A stretch of 43,865 bases of DNA, taken from Spirochaetales bacterium (GTDB lineage Bacteria; Spirochaetota; Spirochaetia; DAHUYW01). Below, one piece after another: positions 15,791 to 24,590 of the stretch. The notes beneath the pieces are model-generated. The model saw only the letters and a list, made by a program, of their open reading frames with translations. It was not told the DNA's origin and did no database searches. Each line of letters begins with the position of its first letter. The stretch's first letter is position 1. The DNA is taken from positions 1 to 43,865 of the forward strand of contig DAHUYW010000036.1 of assembly GCA_027306915.1 (NCBI GenBank), read 5' to 3'. Both the position numbers and the translations under genes were made by a program.

Positions 15791-17263
15791 TTGGACCAGT
15801 CGCTGCATCTCCGGCGCCTCTTCGTTCCACTCCTCATACTCCTTGTTGTCGCAACCAGCGCCCTCGTAATCGTAGGCCTGCTCATGATGGACAGCCAGGC
15901 GGTTTCCGAGCAGTCGGGTGCGTCCGCCGGCCGCGAGCCTCCCTATCTGGCCCTGCTCATAATCTGGATCGTGATCCTTGCTCTTTGTGCCCTGTATCTC
16001 TACCGCTTCGCGAGGCGCACCGAGCAGCCGATCCTCGAGATCCAAGACGCGGCCCTCCATTTCGCGAACGGGGAGCTCGACTACACTCTTCCGCCCGACC
16101 CCACCAACGGTCTCTCGGATGTCGTCGATGGGCTCAACACCATGGCGGAGCACCTCCGTAAGCGCATCGAGGTGCTTACCCGGCAGCAAAACGAGCAGAG
16201 AGCTATTCTTGCGGGAATGGTGGAAGCGGTCATCGTGCTCGACACAAACCTGGAGATCATCGACGTCAATCCCGCCGCCTGCCGGCTGATGAACATGGAA
16301 CCCGCCGCCGCAAAACGACGCAGCCTCCTCGAAGTGTTTCGCAATCTCGAGCTCTATAACTTCGCACAGGAAACGGTATCAAGCCGTCAGGCCCGGGAAG
16401 CGAACATCAGCCTCATTGGGCCGGAGCGGCGCTTCCTGCAGGTGCACGGCACGGTCCTCAGGCACGACTCCCCCGAGACCGGCCAAATTGCCGACCGCGT
16501 CGTGCTAGTGCTCAACGATATCACCAAGCTCAAGAGTCTCGAGAACGTCCGCAAGGACTTTGTGGCCAACGTTTCCCACGAGCTGAAGACCCCTATCACC
16601 TCGATCAAGGGGTTCATCGAAACCTTAAGCGATGGGGCAATCGACGATCCTGCCACCACTCGCCGCTTCCTCGCGATTATCGCGAATCAGACCGACCGCC
16701 TGCAGGCGATCATCGACGATCTCCTCAGCCTCTCGCGTCTCGAGCAGAGCGAGGGCCGCCAGCTCGAGGTCGAAAGCTTCGATCTCTGCCAGATCCTAGG
16801 GACTGCAATCATGGTGTGCGGCGAAAAGGCTGAGCGGAGAAGCATCCGCATCGCGCTTCGCTGCGGCGATCTTTTCACCGTCGTCGCGAACCCGGTGCTC
16901 CTGGAGCAGGCAGTCATCAATCTGGTTGACAACGCCGTCAAGTTCAGCCAGGAGGGTGGAACCGTCACCGTCGAAGCGCGGCGCGAGCTTGGCTCCATCG
17001 ATATCGCGGTCTCCGACCGCGGAATCGGCATCCCGCAGAAGGACCTTCCCCGCATATTCGAGCGATTCTACCGCGTAGAGAAGGCGCGCAGCCGCGATCT
17101 TGGCGGCACCGGCCTCGGGCTTGCCATAGTGAAGCACATTGCCCTTTCCCACAAGGGCGAGGTATTGGTCGAAAGCACCCTCGGGGAAGGCTCCACGTTT
17201 ACGATCCGCCTTCCCGACGTTCCTCCCTCCGTCCCGCTCGAGATGCCCGCCGCCGGGAGATAG
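15791..17263 (+). CDS. phoR: phosphate regulon sensor histidine kinase
   Basis: 490 residues. Two membrane helices (about 8-32 and 52-72) flank a very short 20-residue outer loop, fitting PhoR, which reads transporter state rather than a ligand. A HAMP segment (EIQDAALHFANGELDYTL), a PAS domain (about 133-245) and a HisKA box FVANVSHELKTP (H263) follow. The HATPase domain shows NLVDNAVKFS, DRGIGIPQKD, IFERFYRV and GGTGLGLAIVKH. TTG at 15791 is chosen: AGGAGG is 8 bp upstream, and the first membrane helix starts right after it. It ends 15 bp from the convergent DUF445 gene with no terminator seen between them. Confidence 0.92.
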   Translation: MDQSLHLRRLFVPLLILLVVATSALVIVGLLMMDSQAVSEQSGASAGREPPYLALLIIWIVILALCALYLYRFARRTEQPILEIQDAALHFANGELDYTLPPDPTNGLSDVVDGLNTMAEHLRKRIEVLTRQQNEQRAILAGMVEAVIVLDTNLEIIDVNPAACRLMNMEPAAAKRRSLLEVFRNLELYNFAQETVSSRQAREANISLIGPERRFLQVHGTVLRHDSPETGQIADRVVLVLNDITKLKSLENVRKDFVANVSHELKTPITSIKGFIETLSDGAIDDPATTRRFLAIIANQTDRLQAIIDDLLSLSRLEQSEGRQLEVESFDLCQILGTAIMVCGEKAERRSIRIALRCGDLFTVVANPVLLEQAVINLVDNAVKFSQEGGTVTVEARRELGSIDIAVSDRGIGIPQKDLPRIFERFYRVEKARSRDLGGTGLGLAIVKHIALSHKGEVLVESTLGEGSTFTIRLPDVPPSVPLEMPAAGR

Positions 17264-17278
17264 CGCGCGAGGCCGCTC

Positions 17279-18868
17279 TCACAGGAGCCGAGCGAGGACC
17301 GCCCCCACCCCGATGAGCGCGCCGACGAGGGCGCCGACGAAGGGGACCACGCGCACTTGCGGGCCCAATCCCTCGAGAAAATAGCCCGCGATCTCCGGGC
17401 TGTCGATCTCGTCGATCTTGCGGGCCACGAGCGTCCTAAAATCGATCCCTGCGAGGATCTCGGAGAGGTGCGATTCAACGATCGCGATGACTGCGCCTCC
17501 GAGGGCCTCGTCCAGGCGCTCCTTGCGCCCGCCGGCGAGACCGACGAGATCGCCCAGCCGATCCTCGCCGAAGGCTTCCAGAGCGCCGGCGAAGATGGGC
17601 GCGACAAGCTCGCGGATCGCCCCGCCCGAGGCGAGCCGGGGGAGAAGAAGGTCGGAGATGGAATCGCTCAAGACGGCAATCGACTGCTCCTCGGCCGGCG
17701 CGCCTTCGCCCTCCTCCCTCCCTTCGGCGCCCGCAAATCCCAAGAGCCGGCTCATGAGCTCGCCGACGGTCATGCTTGCGAGCGCGGTTCCGCCCTCGGA
17801 GCCAGTAAGGAGGGCAAGCAGACCCCGCTGACCCGACGGCGTGGCAAGCAGAGCGATCAGGCGGTCGGTGATCGCCGATGCCGCTTCGGTGATCGCCTCC
17901 GCGCGGGTGCCGGCAACCTCGGACAGGCTGCGCGATCGGATCGCCCGAAGCTCCTCACGAATGGCCGAGAGAAGGCGAGTGCGGGTCTCCGGGTCTCTCG
18001 CGGCGTCTTCCACTGCGTCGAGGGCATCCCCCACGATACCATCCATGTTGGAGTCGATGGTTCGGTCGAACTGCGCCGCAGAGACGATGATGCGCTGGAT
18101 ACCCGTGAGCCTGGCGAGCACGTCGCGAACGAGGAAACGCCCCCGAATCACGAGATCGCGCCGCGTCGCGTCGGAGCGAAGCCAGCGAACGAAAAAGTCG
18201 ACGATCGTGGGATACAGCGAATCCGCCACCCCTTCAAGCGCCGCCGCATCCTCCGGCGTGAGGTACTCCGCCACCTCGACGTCTCGAGAGAGCGCCGCCC
18301 CGACCCAGCTTTCGACGCGGTGACGAAGGCGCGTGCGCGACTCGTCGCTCGCGAGGCCTGCCGCCGTCCGGTCGACGACGGTCCTCAGTGCCGAACCCTC
18401 CGCGAAAAGCTCTCCAAGGGGCCTGTGCGCCAGACGCGCCACCGCTTGCCGGACCAGCTCCCGGAGGAGGAGCGGTGCGTTCGTCCCGCCGAGAAATCCC
18501 TCCGCGAAGATGGTGATGAGGGCGCCGATGGATGTCGAAGAGGGAGTCCCGCCGGCGGCGAGATTGCGCAGGGGTGAGGCGAGGAGCTGACCCGTGATCG
18601 AAGAGGCTCCGCGGCGAACCGATTCCTTGAATTGAGGGCTTGAAAGCTGCCGGCGGATGGCCTCCTCCGACAGGAGCTCGGTTGCAACAAGCTCGCCCAT
18701 CTCGAGGGCGAACTTCGAGCTGCCTTCGGTATCCGCATGCCTGCGATCGCGGGGTCGTGGGGAGGGATGGAGAACCTGCCTCAGAAGCAGGGCGGTGGCG
18801 ACATACCCCAGCAACGCTCCAAGCACCGGCGGTAGCAGCCATGCAAGGAGGTCTGGGGCCGCCGCCAT
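17279..18868 (-). CDS. DUF445-family membrane-anchored protein
   Basis: 529 residues. The N-terminal helix LLPPVLGALLGYVATALLLRQVLHP matches the DUF445/YheB pattern (GxxxGyxTNxxAixmLFrP), and the C-terminal end VARKIDEIDSPEI with VPFVGALVGALIGVGAVLARLL matches the matching C-terminal membrane anchor. Between them is a long helical region with many Arg/Glu pairs. Family members are known from Firmicutes and elsewhere but have no established biochemical role. It starts directly after the stop of the SH3 lipoprotein gene (TAG then ATG), so the two are probably one operon. Confidence 0.8.
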   Translation of the reverse strand: MAAAPDLLAWLLPPVLGALLGYVATALLLRQVLHPSPRPRDRRHADTEGSSKFALEMGELVATELLSEEAIRRQLSSPQFKESVRRGASSITGQLLASPLRNLAAGGTPSSTSIGALITIFAEGFLGGTNAPLLLRELVRQAVARLAHRPLGELFAEGSALRTVVDRTAAGLASDESRTRLRHRVESWVGAALSRDVEVAEYLTPEDAAALEGVADSLYPTIVDFFVRWLRSDATRRDLVIRGRFLVRDVLARLTGIQRIIVSAAQFDRTIDSNMDGIVGDALDAVEDAARDPETRTRLLSAIREELRAIRSRSLSEVAGTRAEAITEAASAITDRLIALLATPSGQRGLLALLTGSEGGTALASMTVGELMSRLLGFAGAEGREEGEGAPAEEQSIAVLSDSISDLLLPRLASGGAIRELVAPIFAGALEAFGEDRLGDLVGLAGGRKERLDEALGGAVIAIVESHLSEILAGIDFRTLVARKIDEIDSPEIAGYFLEGLGPQVRVVPFVGALVGALIGVGAVLARLL

Positions 18869-19255
18869 CTACTCCATCTCCTTCGCGGCAAGATCAGCCT
18901 GCGCCTTCGAGTCGTAGAGATCGAGATAGTAGCCGAAGACCCATCCGCGCAGACCGCCGTAGTTCACGTAGTACCAGTAGTCCTGGATATTGCCCACGTT
19001 CTCCGTCGCCTCCGACCGATCGAGGATCTCGACCTCGTAGCCCCGCCAGAGCGTGAAGATGGCGGGCGAATCGACTGTCGCCTGCTTGCGCAGCCGGAGG
19101 TGCTCGGCGTTTACGACGCCCCATTGATTCTGCGGAGTCAGAATCGGAGTCGGCGGCAGCTTGATGGTTGCTGACTCATTGTGCTTCCCGCAGGACGCGA
19201 GGAGGACTACACAGGCGAGCGCCAGCGGAAGTCCTATCTTTGAGATTGATTTCAT
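18869..19255 (-). CDS. lipoprotein with bacterial SH3 domain
   Basis: 128 residues starting MKSISKIGLPLALACVVLLASCGKHN; LASC is a lipobox, so the mature protein begins at the lipid-modified Cys and sits in a membrane leaflet. An SH3b-like domain follows (about 50-118: NAEHLRLRKQATVDSPAIFTL, then YWYYVNYGGLRGWVFGYYL). SH3b domains bind peptidoglycan or peptides in the envelope. ATG at 19255 is chosen for the signal sequence. It is transcribed from 19425-19453 and abuts the DUF445 gene. Confidence 0.82.
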   Translation of the reverse strand: MKSISKIGLPLALACVVLLASCGKHNESATIKLPPTPILTPQNQWGVVNAEHLRLRKQATVDSPAIFTLWRGYEVEILDRSEATENVGNIQDYWYYVNYGGLRGWVFGYYLDLYDSKAQADLAAKEME

Positions 19256-19424
19256 GTCTACCTTGAAGTCCACGCGCGGCGCATCGGCTCGACGCCCTGC
19301 CGCTTTATGCCAGCGGCGCTCCCCCACTTCGCGAAGCGCTCCGGCCTGCAGCTCTCATGATGCGTTTCACCGGCGCCTGCAAGTACCCTTGCGGCGTGCA
19401 ACATTAGCATTGACGGCACGGCGT

Positions 19425-19453
19425 ACTATAACACTCTTCCCATGCTTTGTCAG
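19425..19453 (-). promoter_or_regulatory. promoter for the SH3 lipoprotein-DUF445 operon
   Basis: On the minus strand: CTGACA (19453-19448), 17-bp spacer, TATAGT (19430-19425). It leaves a leader of about 160 nt before the ATG at 19255, in which no clear structure was seen. It lies in the 269-bp gap downstream of uvrB. Confidence 0.55.
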
Positions 19454-19524
19454 TTGCCGGCCTTCCGCCGCAAGGCGAATCGCGGCGCATTCCCTCGTTT
19501 GCGGCACCGAGAGCGCTCTCCCTG

Positions 19525-21513
19525 CTAGTCCTGCAAGTGCTTCACGCGCTCGATCTCATCCCGAATCACCGCCGCCTGCTCGAACTCGAGGTTCTTGGCG
19601 TGCTCGAGCATCTGCGCCTCGAGTGCTGCAATGAGCTGCGAGCGCTCCTTGGGCACGAGGACGTTGTAGCTCCGCTCAAGAACCTCGATGGTCAGCTGCT
19701 CCGACTTCTTCTTTTCATCGCTTCGCCGCACCAGGATGTCGGCGACGGACTTGCGGATCGTCTCGGGGGTAATGTGGTGCTTTGCGTTGTGGTCGGCCTG
19801 GAGGGTACGGCGCCGCTCGGTCTCCTCGATCGCCGCACGCATCGCCGGCGACATACGGTCGGCGTACATAATAACCTTGCCGTTCACGTTGCGGGCTGCC
19901 CGCCCAATCGTCTGAATGAGCGAGGTCGCCGAGCGAAGAAAGCCGATCTTGTCGGCATCGAGGATGCCGATGAGCGAAACCTCCGGAAGGTCGAGCCCCT
20001 CGCGAAGCAGGTTGATGCCCACGAGCACGTCGAAGGTCCCTAAGCGGAGGTCTTTTAGGATTTCGACCCGCTCAATCGTCTCGACCTCCGAGTGGAGGTA
20101 GCGCACCTTCAAGCCCAAGCCCGAGAGATAGTCGGTGAGATCCTCCGCCATCTTCTTCGTAAGGGTGGTGACGAGGGTCCGTTCATTCTGCTTAACCCGC
20201 TCCTTGATCTCCCGGTAGAGATCTTCGATCTGACCCTCGGAGGAGCGCACCACGATCTCGGGATCGAGAAGCCCGGTGGGACGAATGAGCTGCTCCACCA
20301 CCTGAGACGACTTGGTACGCTCCTCCTCCTCGGGCGTCGCCGAGACGAAGATAGTCTGGTCGAGCATGCTCTCGAACTCAGCGAAGATCAGAGGGCGGTT
20401 GTCGAGCGCCGAGGGGAGCCGGAAGCCGTGTTGGACAAGGGTGAGCTTTCGCGAATGGTCACCCTCATACATTCCGCGTATCTGCGGCAGCGACTGGTGG
20501 GACTCGTCGATGAAGGTGAGGAAGGTCTCCGGAAAGTAATCGAGGAGGACGGCCGGCCGCTCGCCCTCCTTTCGCCCCGACAGAGCCCGAGAGTAGTTCT
20601 CGATTCCCGGACAGTAGCCCATCTCCTCCATCATCTCGAGATCGTACTCGGTGCGGGTCTTTAGCCGCTGGGCCTCGACGAGCTTCCCTTGGGCCAGCAG
20701 CTCCTCGTGACGCTCTTCGAGCTCGTCGCGAATAGCCTTCAAGGCGTCACGCACCTGCTCCTCCGGCATAACGAAGTGCTTGGCAGGGTAGACCGTGCAC
20801 GCCTCCATCTCCTCTATGGAGTCGCCGGTGACCGGATTGATACGGCGGATGCGCTCGATCGTGTCCCACTCGAGCTCGATGCGGTAGGCGTCCTTCAGGT
20901 AGGCCGGGCAAACCTCGAGGACGTCCCCTCGGATTCGAAAGCCTCCGCGCTTCAGGACCGCGTCGTTGCGTTCGTACTGGAGCGAAACAAGCTGGCGGGA
21001 GATGCTCGAAAGGTCGTGCTCCTCGCCGCGAGTGAGCTGGACGCGCATCTCGCGGAAGCTCTTCGGATTGCCGAGGCCGTAGATGCAGGAGACCGTCGCC
21101 ACGATGATGACGTCACGGCGATCCATGAGCGAGGAGGTCGCCGCGAGGCGCATCCGGTCGATCTCGTCGTTGATCGAGGCATCCTTCTCGATATAGAGGT
21201 CCTTCGACGGAACGTAGGCCTCGGGCTGGTAGTAGTCGTAGTAGGAGACGAAGTACTCGACCGCATTCTCCGGGAAGAACTGGGCAAACTCGCGGTACAG
21301 CTGTGCAGCGAGGGTCTTGTTGTGGGAGATGACGAGGGTCGGCAGCTGGATCGCCTCGATGATCTTCGCCATGGAGAAGGTCTTGCCCGAGCCGGTGACC
21401 CCCTTCAGAGTCTGAAAGGGATAGCCCTTCCGAACTCCGGCCACGAGCCGCGCGATGGCTTCGCCCTGGTCGCCGGCAGGGGAAAAATCGGAAACGACTT
21501 TGAATCTGTTCAT
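19525..21513 (-). CDS. uvrB: excinuclease ABC subunit B
   Basis: 662 residues, the usual UvrB size. It is the DNA-damage verification helicase of nucleotide excision repair, loaded by UvrA and paired with UvrC. Visible: Walker [10 protein letters not shown] (about 39), the hairpin [82 protein letters not shown] and the C-terminal UVR motif ([18 protein letters not shown]) that binds UvrC. ATG at 21513 is chosen because family similarity begins at [16 protein letters not shown]; an open extension upstream is not conserved. It has its own promoter, divergent from the sugar transporter. Confidence 0.97.
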   Translation of the reverse strand: MNRFKVVSDFSPAGDQGEAIARLVAGVRKGYPFQTLKGVTGSGKTFSMAKIIEAIQLPTLVISHNKTLAAQLYREFAQFFPENAVEYFVSYYDYYQPEAYVPSKDLYIEKDASINDEIDRMRLAATSSLMDRRDVIIVATVSCIYGLGNPKSFREMRVQLTRGEEHDLSSISRQLVSLQYERNDAVLKRGGFRIRGDVLEVCPAYLKDAYRIELEWDTIERIRRINPVTGDSIEEMEACTVYPAKHFVMPEEQVRDALKAIRDELEERHEELLAQGKLVEAQRLKTRTEYDLEMMEEMGYCPGIENYSRALSGRKEGERPAVLLDYFPETFLTFIDESHQSLPQIRGMYEGDHSRKLTLVQHGFRLPSALDNRPLIFAEFESMLDQTIFVSATPEEEERTKSSQVVEQLIRPTGLLDPEIVVRSSEGQIEDLYREIKERVKQNERTLVTTLTKKMAEDLTDYLSGLGLKVRYLHSEVETIERVEILKDLRLGTFDVLVGINLLREGLDLPEVSLIGILDADKIGFLRSATSLIQTIGRAARNVNGKVIMYADRMSPAMRAAIEETERRRTLQADHNAKHHITPETIRKSVADILVRRSDEKKKSEQLTIEVLERSYNVLVPKERSQLIAALEAQMLEHAKNLEFEQAAVIRDEIERVKHLQD

Positions 21514-21529
21514 CAGATCACCGCAAACA

Positions 21530-21558
21530 ACTATAGGGGATGAGCTTTCACTTGCCAA
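21530..21558 (-). promoter_or_regulatory. promoter of uvrB
   Basis: On the minus strand: TTGGCA (21558-21553), 17-bp spacer, TATAGT (21535-21530), 16 bp before the ATG at 21513. No LexA-type operator was recognised around it. Confidence 0.62.
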
Positions 21559-21657
21559 TAGCGGGCGGCCCTTGACGTGAGGGCGCGCTATCCGGCGCCG
21601 GCGCCTCCTTCTCGGTGGCCTATCCCTGGATTGGAGTCGTTTCATACATTTCCGACC

Positions 21658-21686
21658 TTGACCGCTCCAGAGAGTAATGATATCGT
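21658..21686 (+). promoter_or_regulatory. promoter of the first sugar ABC transporter operon
   Basis: TTGACC (21658-21663), 17-bp spacer, TATCGT (21681-21686), 23 bp before the ATG at 21710. AAGGAG at 21693-21698 is the ribosome binding site. Confidence 0.55.
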
Positions 21687-21709
21687 TTTCACAAGGAGTA
21701 AAGTCCACT

Positions 21710-22780
21710 ATGAAAAGATTCACAAAGATTTCGTCGCTCGTACTTGGCGCTCTTCTCCTTTCGTCAGTTGCCGCCTTCGCGACAGGACAAAAGGAAGCAA
21801 GCACCGGTCCCAAGCTGGTCTATTTCATCTTCACCGGATACGCCTACCCCTACTTCGCTCCGATGGCCGACGGCATCAAGCAGGTAGCCACCCACTATCC
21901 CGATCTCAACATCAAGATTGTGAACGCGAACAACTCGGCCTCACAGGAGATCACCGACATCAATGAGGCGGTGGCGGCGGGGGCAAAAGGAATCGTCTTG
22001 AACCCCGTGCAAGAGTCCGTAAGCAGCGCGGCGCTCAAGGCGGTGCAGGAGGGGATTCCGATCGTCACCATCGATCGCGACGTGAGTGATCCGTCGGCTC
22101 GCTTTGCCTTCATCGGGGACAAGGATGTCACGCTGGGCAAGGAACAGACCCAGTTCGCGATTGATTACCTCAAAAAGCAGACCATTCCAACCCCCTGGCA
22201 CGTCGTGGTTCTCCAGGGAACCCTGGGAGCGAGCACCGCCGTCGACCGTGTCAAGGGAACGATGGAGGTCCTTCAGCCTCTCGTCGACTCGGGCAAGGTC
22301 GACATAGTCCTCAACCAGTCGGCCAATTTCGCGACCGACACCGCGCAGACCATGATCTCGACCCTGCTTGCCAAGACTACCAATATCCAGCTCATCGTGT
22401 GCGGAAACGACGCGATGGCGCTCGGAGCCATCACGGCGCTGAAGAACGCCGGAATCACGCCGGGCCAACAGACCTACGTCGTAGGAGCCGATGCTCAACC
22501 TGAGAGCCTCGACGCGGTCAAGGCCGGCACGCAACTCGACACCGTCACCCACTCACCCTTCCTCGAAGCGGTCTGGGCCGTCGAAGCGTTGGACAACTAT
22601 CTCACGACCGGAACGAAGCCGCCGGCGGACCAGTACCCCAACGGCAACATCATCATCCCGATGACCGTGGTGACCTCCGACAACGTGGCGGGCATCTCGG
22701 CCTGGGGAACTCCTACGACCATCCCTCCTCTCCCCTATGGAACCGGAAAGTCGATCCCCGTGACTTCGAGCGGATCTTGA
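21710..22780 (+). CDS. sugar ABC transporter substrate-binding protein (PBP type 1)
   Basis: 356 residues. Signal peptide MKRFTKISSLVLGALLLSSVAAFA, mature end TGQKEAS. The fold is the ribose/galactose-type periplasmic binding protein: LVYFIFTGYAYPYFAPMADGIKQ, GAKGIVLNPVQESV, GIPIVTIDRDV, VVVLQGTLGASTAVDRVKG and VCGNDAMALGAITAL are the usual strand and sugar-binding elements. It captures a sugar for the CUT2-type ATPase and permease that follow. Which sugar cannot be read. ATG at 21710 is used because the signal peptide starts there. The stop overlaps a possible TTG start of the ATPase. Confidence 0.92.
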   Translation: MKRFTKISSLVLGALLLSSVAAFATGQKEASTGPKLVYFIFTGYAYPYFAPMADGIKQVATHYPDLNIKIVNANNSASQEITDINEAVAAGAKGIVLNPVQESVSSAALKAVQEGIPIVTIDRDVSDPSARFAFIGDKDVTLGKEQTQFAIDYLKKQTIPTPWHVVVLQGTLGASTAVDRVKGTMEVLQPLVDSGKVDIVLNQSANFATDTAQTMISTLLAKTTNIQLIVCGNDAMALGAITALKNAGITPGQQTYVVGADAQPESLDAVKAGTQLDTVTHSPFLEAVWAVEALDNYLTTGTKPPADQYPNGNIIIPMTVVTSDNVAGISAWGTPTTIPPLPYGTGKSIPVTSSGS

Positions 22781-23541
22781 GCGAGACGGGAGTGGAAACA
22801 CCATCTCAAGCGAACGTGGACCGGCAGCCCCTGCTGTCGGTCCACGACCTCGTGAAATCCTTCGGACCCGTGCGCGCCGTCGACGGGGTGAGCCTCGACC
22901 TCTATCCGCAGGAGGTGGTTGGGATCATCGGAGACAACGGCGCCGGGAAGTCTACCTTTCTTTCGCTGCTCGTCGGCTTCCATCAGCCCGACTCCGGAAG
23001 CGTCCGCTACCGAGGCAAGGAGGTCGCGATAACCTCGCCCCGGACGGCGCGCAACCAGCTCGGAGTCGAGATGATCTACCAGAATCTCGAGCTGGCCCCC
23101 GACCTCACCGTCTGGGAGAACCTCTTCCTCGGGGAGGAGATCAAACGCCTCGGGATTTTCTCGGATCGAAGGAAGATGCCGAGTCGAGCGACCGAAATCC
23201 TCCGCGAGCTGAACCTGAAGATCGGCCCAAGGGATATCGTAGGCAATCTTTCCGGCGGCGAGAAGCAGGCGGTCGCCATAGGGCGAGCGCTCCTTTTCGA
23301 GCGCGACGTAGTAATCATGGATGAGCCCACGGCCGCGGTCTCCGTTCAGAAAGTGGAAGATGTTCTCAACCTCATCCGAAGGTTGAGATCCCACGGAAAG
23401 ACGGTGCTCCTGGTGAGCCATCGACTGGAAGACGTTCTCACCGTCGCGGATCGGATCGTGGTCTTCTACCACGGAACCATCCGCAAGATCCTCAAGAACG
23501 AGGGTCTCGGAGTGAATGATCTCGTGCATGAGATGTTCTAG
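22777..23541 (+). CDS. sugar ABC transporter ATP-binding protein, single domain
   Basis: About 254 residues. Walker A GDNGAGKST, Q-loop MIYQNLELAPDLTVWENLF, signature LSGGEKQAVAIGRAL, Walker B VVIMDEPTAAVS and switch VSHRLEDV. It is a one-domain CUT2 ATPase (FrcA-like), working as a homodimer with the RbsC-type permease, unlike the double-domain version at 37390. The start is uncertain: TTG at 22777 overlaps the preceding stop as TTGA, while GTG at 22792 would remove five residues. Neither has a strong Shine-Dalgarno. The permease ATG directly follows the stop codon. Confidence 0.92.
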   Translation: MSETGVETPSQANVDRQPLLSVHDLVKSFGPVRAVDGVSLDLYPQEVVGIIGDNGAGKSTFLSLLVGFHQPDSGSVRYRGKEVAITSPRTARNQLGVEMIYQNLELAPDLTVWENLFLGEEIKRLGIFSDRRKMPSRATEILRELNLKIGPRDIVGNLSGGEKQAVAIGRALLFERDVVIMDEPTAAVSVQKVEDVLNLIRRLRSHGKTVLLVSHRLEDVLTVADRIVVFYHGTIRKILKNEGLGVNDLVHEMF

Positions 23542-24576
23542 ATGACAAACGAGAAAACTAACGTGGACAAGACGGCCGCAGTGAGACCGGTTCAGGCGGC
23601 CGAGCGATGGCGCGCATATCGGCACCTCCTCTTCGGCAACCCTGGCGCGGTCCGACGCCCGGTGCTCTTCCTGATATTGGCTATCATCGTTGCGTCGTTC
23701 GTTACCCCTTCCTTTCTCACCATGAGGAACGTGGTCGCGGTTCTGACAAGCTCGAGCTTTCTGATCGTCGTGGCCGCGGGCGAGGCATTCGTCGTCCTCG
23801 TCGGGATGATCGACCTGGGAGTCGAGAGCGTCTTCGCCGCCGCGGGGATGTTTGCGGCCTGGCTCTACGTGATTCAACGCGGGTCGACCGGTCTCACGAT
23901 CGTCCTGGCCCTTCTCCTCGGAGTCTCGATCGGATTGTTGGCTGGTCTCCTCGTTACCCGGGCGCGCATACCCTCCTTCATCGTCACCCTGGGAACCTAC
24001 TGGGGATTTCGGGGTCTCGCGCTCCTTTTCAACAACGGGAACTACATAAGCCCGAACGCGGTCTCCCCGATCCGTCCGTTCGGGTTCGCCGGCATCGCCG
24101 GAAACCTGGGCGGCATACCGGTGCTCATCATCGTAATGGTTGGGGTCGTCGTGGTAGGACAGATAGTTCTCTCCTTCACTCCCCTCGGGACCTGGATCAA
24201 AGCGACGGGATCGAGCGAAGAGGCCGCACGCGCGGTAGGCATACGCACCGTGGCCATCAAGGTCGCGGTGTTTGCAATCTCCGGCGTGCTTGCCGCCTTG
24301 GGCGGCATCATGATCACCGCCTGGCAGGACTCGATCTATCCCCTGACCGGTCAGGGTTACTCCCTCGAGGCTATCGCCGGGGTTATTCTCGGTGGAATCC
24401 CCTTTAGCGGAGGGCGGGGGAGCATCGTCGGAGCAGCGATCGGAGCACTGGTAATCGGAATCATCAACGATATAATCGTGCTCATCGGGCTTCCGGCCCT
24501 GTACGAATACATCTTTGTGGCAGTTATCCTCGTGCTCGCCGGCCTCCAGACGCGGGGCGGCCAGTACGTGAAATAA
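23542..24576 (+). CDS. sugar ABC transporter permease, RbsC family
   Basis: 344 residues with about nine hydrophobic segments. Family marks: AAGEAFVVLVGMIDLGVESVFA (VxxGxxDLSxG pattern), ARIPSFIVTLGTYWGFRGLALL, AVGIRTVAIKVAVFAISGVLAALGGI and LEAIAGVILGGIPFSGGRGSIVGA, the coupling region for the ATPase. It begins at the ATG immediately after the ATPase stop. It forms the membrane channel with the preceding two gene products. Confidence 0.94.
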   Translation: MTNEKTNVDKTAAVRPVQAAERWRAYRHLLFGNPGAVRRPVLFLILAIIVASFVTPSFLTMRNVVAVLTSSSFLIVVAAGEAFVVLVGMIDLGVESVFAAAGMFAAWLYVIQRGSTGLTIVLALLLGVSIGLLAGLLVTRARIPSFIVTLGTYWGFRGLALLFNNGNYISPNAVSPIRPFGFAGIAGNLGGIPVLIIVMVGVVVVGQIVLSFTPLGTWIKATGSSEEAARAVGIRTVAIKVAVFAISGVLAALGGIMITAWQDSIYPLTGQGYSLEAIAGVILGGIPFSGGRGSIVGAAIGALVIGIINDIIVLIGLPALYEYIFVAVILVLAGLQTRGGQYVK

Positions 24577-24590
24577 AGGAGTCAATCACC

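Noticed and set aside
19525..21813. A longer UvrB with 100 extra N-terminal residues.
   Set aside because: The extension crosses the uvrB promoter and the divergent sugar-binding gene, and UvrB similarity begins at the ATG at 21513.
22735..24585. A 616-codon minus-strand open frame.
   Set aside because: It is antisense to the sugar ATPase and permease genes, rich in Asp/Arg/Gly/His with no recognisable domain.
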